Shown here piece by piece: positions 51,541 through 61,700 of a stretch of 64,000 nucleotides of DNA. Origin of the DNA: Apostichopus japonicus (taxonomy: Eukaryota; Echinodermata; Holothuroidea; Aspidochirotida; Stichopodidae); contig NC_092580.1 of the NCBI RefSeq assembly GCF_037975245.1, positions 22,244,501 to 22,308,500 of the forward strand, read 5' to 3'. A model generated the notes under the pieces. That model searched no databases. It was given only the letters and a program-made list of their open reading frames with translations, and was not told the origin of the DNA. Within the stretch, counting starts at the first letter, position 1, and every line of letters starts with the position of its first letter. The translations under genes were made by a program, and so were the position numbers.

Positions 51541-51610
51541 TTTAAATGCGGACACCCAAACCAACTAGGCCATAGACGCTGATTGTATGTCCAGAAGTTC
51601 GAAACCAGTA
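51541..51610 (-). mobile_element. tRNA-like SINE head, inverted copy
   Basis: The minus strand reads CAATCAGCGTCTATGGCCTA, then GTTGGTTTGGGTGTCCGCAT and TTAAAGCGG. It matches the plus-strand head at 51.75 kb in opposite orientation. Confidence 0.6.
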
Positions 51611-51705
51611 AAGAATGTCGTAATTCCACAATAGGTTTTTGCCACCTGAAACAATGCTTTTTCTGTTTTGGTGACATATTTTTCTACTTATATATATATA
51701 AATAA

Positions 51706-51742
<37 letters not shown>

Positions 51743-51747
51743 ACCTC

Positions 51748-51890
51748 TGAACATACAATCAGCGTACATAGCCTAGTGGTTAGGTTTTCCGCATATAAAG
51801 CGGTTTCGAATCCCTGTGGAGACTGGAAGTTTTTTCACTGTTCTGGATATTCCAACTCACTACGATTTCAATTATATATATATTAATTTG
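51748..51890 (+). mobile_element. tRNA-like SINE, copy 1
   Basis: CATAGCCTAGTGGTTAGG (A-box-like), CATATAAAGCGG, then TTTCGAATCCCTGTGGAG (B-box-like), and a shared body AACTCACTACGATTTCAATT ending in TA repeats. Confidence 0.65.
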
Positions 51891-52114
51891 CCTTTGTCGT
51901 TTACCTCCATTTCATTTAACAAAGTCTGTTCAAATGCTCTCTTTCGAGATCTGGCTTTAGGAATCACAAATGATTTCGAGTTGGTTAGCATCATATTTGA
52001 TCTCTAGAGTAAGGCAAATATTTACCAAAACAGAACTTGTATTGTTCTATACAGGGGACAACGCATACAAGTGGAATTACGACCTTCCTTATCGGTTTCG
52101 AATCTCTGCACATA

Positions 52115-52265
52115 CTTAGCGTCCATAGCCTAGGGGTTAGGGTGTCTGCATATAAAGCGGGAGGCCCAGGTTCGAATCCCGGTGGAGGCTGGAAGCTTCT
52201 TCACTGTTCAGGATTTTCGAACTCACTACGATTTCAAATTACATATTTATATAAATATATATATA
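52115..52265 (+). mobile_element. tRNA-like SINE, copy 2
   Basis: CATAGCCTAGGGGTTAGGGT, GCATATAAAGCGGGAGG, GGTTCGAATCCCGGTGGAGG, then the same body AACTCACTACGATTTCAAAT. It is better preserved than copy 1, with a near-perfect B-box. Confidence 0.7.
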
Positions 52266-52506
52266 TCAATTTATATATATTTATACAACACCTAATTGTA
52301 TTCTGGTCATTTGATTGGTCAATTGCTCGTTGATTGCATGCAATATCCGCTCTATTCCACTCTATGAAATAGAACCATGTGTTATACTTTTTTGATAGCA
52401 CCTTTTTTCAATGGTAAGAGAGCAGAGAAACCTGTCTGTTCAAAACAATCTGTTGCATGAGTGCATTTTACATCCAATTATATCCAAATTTGAAGGTGTT
52501 GTATAA

Positions 52507-52620
52507 AACAAATAATGAATGGTTTCCATTCGTGCAATAGTGCAAATATTTCATGAGTTGAAAGATGTAATTTGTTCCATTCAACGGGGCGCAGCCACGA
52601 ATGGAAACCATTCATTATTT

Positions 52621-52621
<1 letters not shown>
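52507..52621. repeat. 27 bp near-perfect inverted repeat, 115 bp span
   Basis: ACAAATAATGAATGGTTTCC plus ATTCGTG at the left is the exact reverse complement of CACGAATGGAAACCATTCAT plus TATTTGT at the right. The loop is 61 bp. It may be a miniature TIR element. It borders the (TA)n tract. Confidence 0.85.

Positions 52622-52623
<2 letters not shown>

Positions 52624-52687
<64 letters not shown>
52624..52687. repeat. (TA)n(GA)n microsatellite
   Basis: About 30 bp of TA followed by about 30 bp of GA. Confidence 0.92.
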
Positions 52688-52689
<2 letters not shown>

Positions 52690-52821
52690 GGTTGGTTGGC
52701 GTCTATCTTGGCGCAGAGTGCTCTATGTCCGGTGGGCAGAGCGGAATGTATGTTGAGACTAGTGGAACACTGTCTGATGATCGCTCAACGCGTGAAACTC
52801 TGAGTTACAACTACTACCGTA

Positions 52822-53193
<372 letters not shown>

Positions 53194-53962
53194 AACAAAA
53201 AAATGACTCAGAATTGGTAAATAAGGAGTACTGAATAAGAAAATATATTGGATTTTTTGTCAGCAATACTTCATCATGTAGACTCTATAGGGATTCAGAC
53301 TAAATATATTATAAACTTATAGCACCAAAGAAAAAGAATAGTCCGACAAAGATTCGGGCACAGGGTGTCCTTAACTCCCTCAAAATAGGCTTTTCCATAA
53401 AAAAGACCCAATTTTATATTTCAATTTCAATGGTACCTTTCTGAAAGTGTAATTACAAATTACCCTTTTGTTGGGAATGTGAACAAACTCATATGAAATA
53501 CTGGAATTTGTGTTTCAGAATGCACAAAGAATCAATTCAGTCTAGAAGTGTTTGCCCCTTCAAATCAAAGTCACATGTCCAAGTTTTTTCCATGATGCTT
53601 TCAACACCTCGCCCTACCCCCCCCCCCCCCCAATTGCATTCCCTTCCACCCCTCCCGCTTGAATCCACTATCGTCACCTCTATTTCTCCTAATCCACGAC
53701 TTCAATCGCATTAGAGCCTTGAGATTTTTTCTGCACCCCTTCTCGAGATGCCAGGTACTTCGGGGAGAAACGGCATCATCCTCATTGTCATCAGTGATAC
53801 GTTCAAAATTTGGAAGTTTTTATCATTAAACAGATTTGATATGGAGCCCTCTATTAGTAACTTTTCCGATCCTACTGGCTTTGAACCAAGCAAACCGTCT
53901 CTTTTCCATCCACCCGTAATTAAATCAGGAGGAAAGAGTCGGAGCGTCTATACGTGAGTTCA

Positions 53963-55279
53963 TCATCGGTGTACAACAATTGCTCCGTATAAGGATGATT
54001 GTCTATTCATAGAAGCCCGTCGCCGCCTAAGAGTAAGACGGTTTCTTGACGGTCGTAACAGACACTGAGCGATAGCGTGACCGGCAAAGCAACCTATGAT
54101 CTTTCCTAGGACACCGAATGCAACGGCAAAGCTAATATGTAGTACACCCTTCCAGTGACCTTCCGATATCCACTTCTTGATCAACACGATATTCATGAAC
54201 AAAACGTGACAAAAATAAAAACTTATCGTTATTATCCCCTCCAGTAGAGCCTCCAAGATCCGACGATTCCTATCGAGCTCTTCGATTTTATGTTTACGAT
54301 ACAGATACAAATGCCAAAGGGTAATAGGTACGATCCCGAACAATGTTTCTGATGCAATTACAAAAACCAACTCGATCACCTCTTCATTCTTATTAATATT
54401 ATCATCGTTCTGGTAATCACAAAAAACGACGAATGCAACGATAACCGCTAACAAAATAACTCGAAGTAATAAAAAGAGCACTTTCATAAGCAGCCAATTA
54501 ATCTGTAGACTCTGTCGTTTACCAGTCTTAAAAAACGTTATTAGGTGTTCACAATTATTCACCAAAATATTGTAATTTTCCTCCAATAGCCTTGAGTTGG
54601 CACGATCAAGAATCAGTTTCAGAGGGTTTTCATTTTCGATCGTTTCATCGTACAATATTTTGTAAGCAGTTCCATTTTCTTGTTTGGTGAAATCGTAGTC
54701 ATCCGTAAAATGCACTTTTGCTCTCTCTGCACACCACTCTAGTACATCAAACTGAATGACGTCACATTTACCATTTCCTTTATTATTGCGAATAAGTTGG
54801 TGGTGCCACAAGGTGTAGGTCCGAACCCAAGCTATGTGGTCACCGGGGCGTAGTTCGTTTATCACGTTAGGATCGTGGTGTGGTATGTACCGACGATGTG
54901 GCATCCCCATAGACAGGCACGCAACGCCTGGTGAGAACTTAAATCTCGACGTTTTCTTCTGCAGAACGACAATTCGCGGATTGACACGTGAAAATCTGTC
55001 TGAGGCTTCGAGGTCGGTATCCGCTGTTTCAGTTTCGAGACAGCTAACTTCAACTTCAGATCCATGATCAACAATAACTGACCTATAATCCGTTAGATCG
55101 AGGTACTCCGTATCGCAGTTCACGCAACATAATCCGCGAGGAAGCAGGTTGGAGTGATCCCTATTATAAACACGAAATTTGTTCGGATGTTTGCAGCAGT
55201 CAGGTTTTGGGGTGTCTTTGTCATACTCGACTTCGCCTGCAACGTAGGTGAATCTTGGCCTTTCCTGCACTGAAATAAT
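53963..55279 (-). CDS. LRAT-like gene exon 2: LRAT domain and TM region
   Basis: A long open exon with no ATG at its 5' end. Two acceptors keep the same phase 0: GCGCAG|ATTATT (start 55279, used here) and GTGCAG|GAAAGG (start 55264), differing by five residues. It ends VVHR followed by TGA. Confidence 0.86.
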   Translation of the reverse strand: MISVQERPRFTYVAGEVEYDKDTPKPDCCKHPNKFRVYNRDHSNLLPRGLCCVNCDTEYLDLTDYRSVIVDHGSEVEVSCLETETADTDLEASDRFSRVNPRIVVLQKKTSRFKFSPGVACLSMGMPHRRYIPHHDPNVINELRPGDHIAWVRTYTLWHHQLIRNNKGNGKCDVIQFDVLEWCAERAKVHFTDDYDFTKQENGTAYKILYDETIENENPLKLILDRANSRLLEENYNILVNNCEHLITFFKTGKRQSLQINWLLMKVLFLLLRVILLAVIVAFVVFCDYQNDDNINKNEEVIELVFVIASETLFGIVPITLWHLYLYRKHKIEELDRNRRILEALLEGIITISFYFCHVLFMNIVLIKKWISEGHWKGVLHISFAVAFGVLGKIIGCFAGHAIAQCLLRPSRNRLTLRRRRASMNRQSSLYGAIVVHR

Positions 55280-58200
55280 CTGCGCGTGGATAGAATGAAT
55301 TATAATATCAATTGGGATCAATCACCCGGTGAATGTGAAAATAACTCTAGGTAGAAGTTTAGTTTTGATATTTCATATCGTCTAACATTATGACAACATT
55401 TAATGCTACGAACCCCCCCCCCCCCCCACCTTTCCCATTTGATATTCGAGTTGCCAAGCTATTCACATTAACAATATTATAAAAATCTGGGCTATACTCC
55501 TTAAAGGCTGAAACCCTCGGAAGCTGGCTTTAGCTCATCGGTACCAATATAAATGTTAATGTTCAAACAACTCAAGCAAAGTGTGTTCGTCTAAATGTAT
55601 ATAAACTGTAGAGCACCGTTTGGATGACACTTTAACACTTAATCACACAACTCTTAATAAAATGAGTTTTAACTCATTGTGTAAATATGTTAATTGAGGT
55701 CATAATTATGTTACGTTTCCTATTGGGGTTTCTGCTGCGTCAGAGAGGCTGACACTATACCTAAGTACAAGATGAATTAGCCCTGTCAAGTATGGTACGC
55801 GACTTGGACTAACATGGAAGTGGCTTTTAGTGGTCTGTACGAAATATCTTAAATTAATGGCAGAGAATGAAGTTAAAGAGAAAGTTCAAAACTTGTTTGA
55901 AACAGCTAAGAGTTTCCATCTTAACATCACCCCTAACCAGGGGATAGTGCTACATGAACCGTGAAGCGGGGGGGGGGGGAGGGGATAACATAAAGTTTCA
56001 GTCTATTTTCAGAATAAGCATATAACAACGTCACAGTGAATTGAAACAGATGGGAGAGAACGAATGAAATACCATAAATATTTGAACGAGAAAATAATAG
56101 TACCCTATATGAAACAAAAGACAATAGATGTTTCACTTCTGCAGTGCTCGTACTGGTTTAAGTACATTACCAATTCAAAGCATTGACACAACGTTTCTTT
56201 TCCATAAGGGCGATAAAAAAGACAATTTGCCAACATGTTTCCTAGTCGGCGTCCAAATGCAGTTTTGCCGTTATAGTAAGCGATATAAGATTGGTGGACT
56301 ATACGATTGTTTATTCGCAGCGGTGGGCAGAGGTGTAGGAAACCCCTCTAAAACCCCTCTAATAAGAAGAAAAGGATACTTATCGGGCTGCAAACAACTA
56401 CAAACACTTCCAAAAACAGTGGATGGGAAAAATTCCGAAAGTGGACGAAATCCGATCGTCTGCTCCATCTAGTAATACCACTCTATGATTGGAACTAACC
56501 AATCGTCTGCTCCATCTAGTAATACCAACCACTCTATGATTGGAACTAACCAATCGTCTGCTCCATCTTATACCACTCTATGATTGGAACTAACCAATCG
56601 TCTGCTTCATCTTATACCACTCTATGATTGGAACTAACCGATCGTCTGCTCCATCTAGTAATACCACTCTATGATTGGAACTAACCAATCGTCTGCTCCA
56701 TCTTATACCACTCTATGATTGGAACTAACCAATCGTCTGCTTCATCTTATACCACTCTATGATTGGAATTAACCGATCGTCTGCTCCTTCTGACCACTCT
56801 ATGATTGGAACTAACCGATCGTCTGCTCCATCTAGTAATACCACTCTATGATTGGAACTAACCGATTGTCTGCTCCTTCTGACCACTCTATGATTGGAAC
56901 TAATCGATCGTCTGCTCCATCTAGTAATACCGCTCTATGATTGGAACTAACCGATCGTCTGCTCCATCTAGTAATACCACTATATGATTGGAACTAACCG
57001 ATCGTCTGCTCCATTGAATACCACTCTATGATTGGAACTAACCGATCGTCTGTTCCTTCTTATACCACGTAATTCTGATATATTCTACAGGCTATATGCA
57101 CTTTTTGTCGAAGATCGAAACTATATTGATGAATTGTATTGTTGTTATGTAAAGGATTAGATGTTCTTCTCGATTCAGAGCAGATAATAATAATAATAAT
57201 AATGGTGTTGATGATGACGATGATGATGGTCGTTGGGACTATAGTAAATTTCTTAAGAAGTATGCACAAATAACAAAAGGAGTGTAAATGCTTACTAGCC
57301 GGAAATGCATCATATTGAAACATTCATCGATATAACAGAGTCATCATCTCTCCATGTTTTGTGAAAAGTTATGGAAATGCCTTAATTGGAACTATCACAG
57401 AGGAAAGAAACTTATTTTATATGCTAATTATTTACAATGCGATTATACGATTATCAATATTGGCGTTCACACATGCACCTGTCCCAGTATTATCCCCGCA
57501 CGCAGTGATTTTGTGCAGTAGCATATAAGTTAGGCAATGGTGGATTATATTTACCAAATCATACGTGCAGTATTATTCCTGTGACGTTGCTCACAATACC
57601 GTACAAAGGGTCAACAAATACCAATAGAAATACAGGAGCCGTTTCGACCAGGCCATGCCCCCCCCCCCCCTCCGACACTATAAAGAAATGCACACAAGTT
57701 ATTAAAGCCCTGGTAAATATGAAGCCGTAAGTAAGTGATTTGATGTATAAATTCAATTATACAGGCCCTACGTGGGTACAATACTTGATTTGATTTGTAT
57801 ATTCAATTAAAGAGGCATGCATTTTATGTACAATACTATGGTGTCAAGAGCGAAAGTAGCCTACTTGAAGTAAACAAACTTAATCTGAATTTCATCACAT
57901 CGAATACTCGCATATGATTGGATAATATATCTTCAATAGTATAACAGTAATTTACCACAAATATATATATATGTAGAGATAGACAGATAGATAGATATGC
58001 ATCAATGCAAAATTATGACTAGTGAATTTTAAAGCACATCATGATGGGGCTGATAAGTTTGATACGTGGAAATGCTACAAAGTTTTCAAAAGCACATTCT
58101 TAGCCGGGATTCTGGAATGTTCAATGAGACACAATATGTCTCGCAGTGAGGAAACACGCTTATAGTGTTGTATAATAATAGTGACATTTTGCATTTGAGC

Positions 58201-58781
58201 ATGACTGACCATATAGCCTATGTTTGTACGAAAGAGCTCTCTTTAATGTTCTATGGTGCAGGGGCGCTACGACCAATATTTGTATGGAAGGGAGTGGGGA
58301 GAGGTGGGGTCGCCGGGATTATACCTTATGTGGTCTGGGAGGGGTGTAATGAAAAGGGACCCTCCTTTTGATAAATTTTAGCACAATGGAGGGCACTCAG
58401 ATGCAAAGCGGTACATGTTATATTTTGCAACTTTTGAAACAGTCATGCAGAACTTTCAACTGTTTAAGCACAATTATGTTAAATAGTTACGAAATGTACA
58501 CTATGTATGCTATAGACATTTGTTAGTGAGGTGGCGGGGGCTCAGTAATTTTATTTTATTTAAGAGAAAGGGACTGAATCTACGTAGGAGGATACGTAGT
58601 GATGCCCCGCTATGGCGGAGCAGGCATGGCTTCATGCTAGCAAATTTTAAGTTTACAGTCTTATTCAGTTGCAATGACGGTATTATTACTCTTGACAAGA
58701 TAGCTATCCATGACAACGTAAAGTTCTTACCTCTTCTGTACTCGAGATGAAACCCAACGAATTATCGGTTATAATGTCCAT
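53963..58781 (-). CDS. LRAT-like thiol acyltransferase with four C-terminal membrane helices (gene model)
   Basis: Exons 58781-58731 and 55279-53963 join in phase 0 into 455 residues. Residues 160-275 fit the LRAT / NlpC-P60 thiol fold: LRPGDHIAWVR, WHHQ (catalytic His, 176-177), NNCEHL (nucleophile Cys260) and FFKTGKRQSLQ. Family members move acyl chains between lipids through a Cys thioester. Before the domain are two cysteine clusters (DCCKHP and CCVNC), perhaps metal-binding. After it come four predicted helices near 280-303, 318-344, 360-384 and 394-422, then an Arg-rich tail. Most vertebrate LRAT-family proteins are 160-280 residues with one C-terminal anchor, so this architecture is unusual. 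The fold is well supported; the substrate and activity are unknown. Confidence 0.8.
56456..57065. repeat. Minisatellite, 39-52 bp variable unit
   Basis: About thirteen units built from TCGTCTGCTCCATC, TAGTAATACC, ACTCTATGATTGGAACTA and ACCGA/ACCAA. Unit lengths vary through loss of TAGTAATA or of CATCTTATA. It lies in the LRAT-like intron. Confidence 0.93.
57186..57230. repeat. AAT/ATG trinucleotide microsatellite
   Basis: (AAT)n then mixed GATGAT/GACGAT triplets. Confidence 0.8.
58731..58781 (-). CDS. LRAT-like gene exon 1: start codon
   Basis: ATG in good context (GCAACATGG), 17 codons ending FISSTEE at GAAGAG|GTAAGA, phase 0, which fits either acceptor of the long exon. It is 3.45 kb upstream and is the only good ATG-plus-donor I noticed there. 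The link is inferred. Confidence 0.5.
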
Positions 58782-61700
58782 GTTGCAGTTTAACTTAACC
58801 AAATATCTACGTCACTCGTAGGCTACCTCTTGTCAATGACGCTGTCCGTGCATGAATGACTGACCCGTCAGAAAAACTTCCGTTCGATCTTTTACATGTG
58901 TGTGTGTACGTAAAATTCGGGACTTTCCACTACGCTTAAATCTACTTGAATTCGAAGTAAGTCACGAGTTCCAGTCGAGACTGGATTAAATATTATTGCG
59001 ATCACGGGAAACCCCCTCGGTTTCGCCACCAGATGGTTTATCATATGTCTTTGCTATTAAAGAGCCACGGGGAGACACACACACCAGGTCAAATGCAACA
59101 GAAGCTATGTAAACAAACTATCATGTTTCGCGTTCAAAATAATGAAGTTACTTGCAACTATTTGTTTTACCGTGTTACCTTGCCACAAATATTTCTTGTG
59201 GAAGACAGGCCTGGGCTATTGGAAAGATCATCGGAAATTGCTCAGCAGAATTCACAAAGGACATTAGTTTGCAGGCATCTGGAGTTAAGGCATCCATCTT
59301 TCGTATCCTAGCTGCTAATCTATAAAAAAAATCAACGTTTAAGTTTAATTATGAAGCAATGAATTAAATAAGGATTTGATTACTGTTTACTATTAACTTG
59401 TCCCTGTTACTATTAATCACAATGACTGAAGTAGCAAATTGTTAATTTAAAAAAAACTTTCACCGTTTTGCTATTGAAACAAAAACGGGTCTTTTAACCT
59501 AATGGAATTGTTATTTCGTTTCTCTATATAAAGGTCAATCGAATACATTCGACGGATTTATCATAACCTCAAACGAAGAACCGTGTTGCGTGTGAATGTT
59601 AAACAAAGATATATTAACCCTGGGTGTGCTATCACATGCTCATGTAAAGGACTTTTCTATTTGAGTGATAAAAACATTCGCAATTGAATTCGCAAATAAC
59701 AGAAATCAAAGTTCTACTTTTGATATTTCATGATTTCACAGAAAGCAATGTCACACCGGACGTGACATCGTTATGATCATATGGTACAGTTTCGATGATA
59801 GTAGGTGACTGTAGGGGTGCAGAGTGAATCAAGTTGTTTGGTTTTCGTGCACAGGCCTCCCCATATTTAAATAAAATAGGAACAAACCATAAAGCGTGGC
59901 ATAATTATTACCTAACAATGCAGCAGAAAGTGGCCTACTGTTAAATTGCTAGATCATAATACTTGCTTGTAATGCCAAAAAAACAAAAAACAAAAACGTA
60001 AGCATGAACAGGAAGGAATGTAAAAATGGAATATTCACTGTCGAGGCATTAAGAATTTGCTCTCGACGGCAGACCTAACGAGAGGGAGAGCGGGAGGGGG
60101 GGGGGGGGGAGGGGGTTACAGCTCCGAGGACAATTAGAAGATCTACAAAAAGTACCTTTATCGTCCTTATTAATTTTTTTGAGGGGGTGGTGGGGGGGGG
60201 GGTCCGTTGTCATTGTTAGCCTTAGGGTTTTATTGAAGTTGTCTGTTATCTTTTTGTTTATCAGTCACTTTCGTCCCTTGTGTTTTTTCTTCGTTTAGTA
60301 TCCATAGACGACGTAGAATAGAAAAATAAATAATGAACCAGATAAAAATTGAGAAGGCATTGAACTGACTTCAACCGAAAACACAAACCCATCGTTATAA
60401 GCTTACACTTCAATACACCCTCCATATTGCTCCTTATCGTCTTGTACGGATATTACATATACGTAAAATATCATTTCTCAGAACCAAGGCTGGAATGGTT
60501 TGTTCAAATCTTTTGTGCGGCTGAAGATACACGGTGCCTTCACATTATGCTTCAAATCATATTTTTTTTAATCGCTTAAGTAGGATGCAAGCAATCAAAT
60601 TGTTTGATCGTTATATTCTGTTATTTTTATTATGGATTAGGACTATACTGTTGCTCCTGATTCTATTTAGGACTATCACTAATCCAACAACGCCGCCGTG
60701 ACATTTACCCTAAAGAGCTCTAACCAGGTCCACAGCCTGATTGAAGGCAGATGGGGTGGGGGGGGGGGGTGTTCCCTCATACAGACTAATTACCCCTTCC
60801 CCCACACCAATTTATGCCAGCATCATGTATTCAAAAACTTCACACGAATGTTGTGCCCCCCCCCCCCTCCTTAAATTGTTGGTGTTGCTCCTTAAATTGA
60901 CCCCAAATTCTTGTTTGCTAAAAATAGTTCCCAAAATTATTCTCACGGAGGTTTGACCTGTCTAACTTATTTCCAGGTCTAAAAGAAGATTAAATTAGAG
61001 AGAAGGGATACGCCAGATGCAAAAGTTCATTGTTTAATCAAATTGCTGGAAAGGAAATTTGTGCATCTTTTAAGGTCAAATCACATCGCATTAGCATATT
61101 GTATCGTGGAAATAACCTCTTTTTTTTTTGAAAGTTAATGAATTTTCATTTTTAACGATGTTATAATTGGATGCAATAAATAATGACTTTTTTCTTTCGA
61201 AGGAAAACACGAAAACGCTTGAAAAGAAACAAAATCAAGTAGAACTAGACGTGATATTTTTCACCTTTCTGTCTCTTCTCACTGACACAATCTGTATTCA
61301 TGTATCTATTCTACACAAAGAGGCCCAGAATCTACAAAAGGAGAAACATCCGCAAAAGAAACACGGGAGAAAAAAAATTCTGATGGTATACATTGTGTCA
61401 TACACACGTCATGCAAACTGTACAGTGTCGCTTTGCCACGAATAGTGTAACCACCCCCCCACACACACCCCCTCCCTCCCTCCACATCCCCTGCCCAAAA
61501 GCAAACATTTAAATGTTAGCGCCTCGAGTCAATGACTTGAATATCTACAAAAGCAAACGACCATTCTCATTTACATTAAGCTAAGGAAACATTTCGCCCG
61601 ACAAAAAAATAAAATGCCCTATATAATCATATTTACACAAATTAAAACGAAGGAAAAACATGAGCAAAAATGAGCGGATTTGGAAAAGAAAAGGATGATC

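Larger units (their letters stand above)
55280..58730 (-). other. LRAT-like gene intron 1
   Basis: A 3.45 kb intron with C-runs near 55412 and 57658, a G-run near 55969, a minisatellite at 56456-57065 and an ATG/AAT microsatellite near 57186-57228. A plus-strand chance frame at 56128-56472 has no recognisable domain. Confidence 0.5.

Noticed and set aside
52118-52190. Possible tRNA gene
   Set aside because: The B-box is good, but a second copy with the same non-tRNA body shows that it is a SINE.
56128-56472. 114-codon plus-strand frame
   Set aside because: It runs into the minisatellite, has no domain and lies in the LRAT-like intron.
58256-58620. hAT-like element starting CAGGGGCGCTACGACC
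   Set aside because: No matching right end or target duplication was found.
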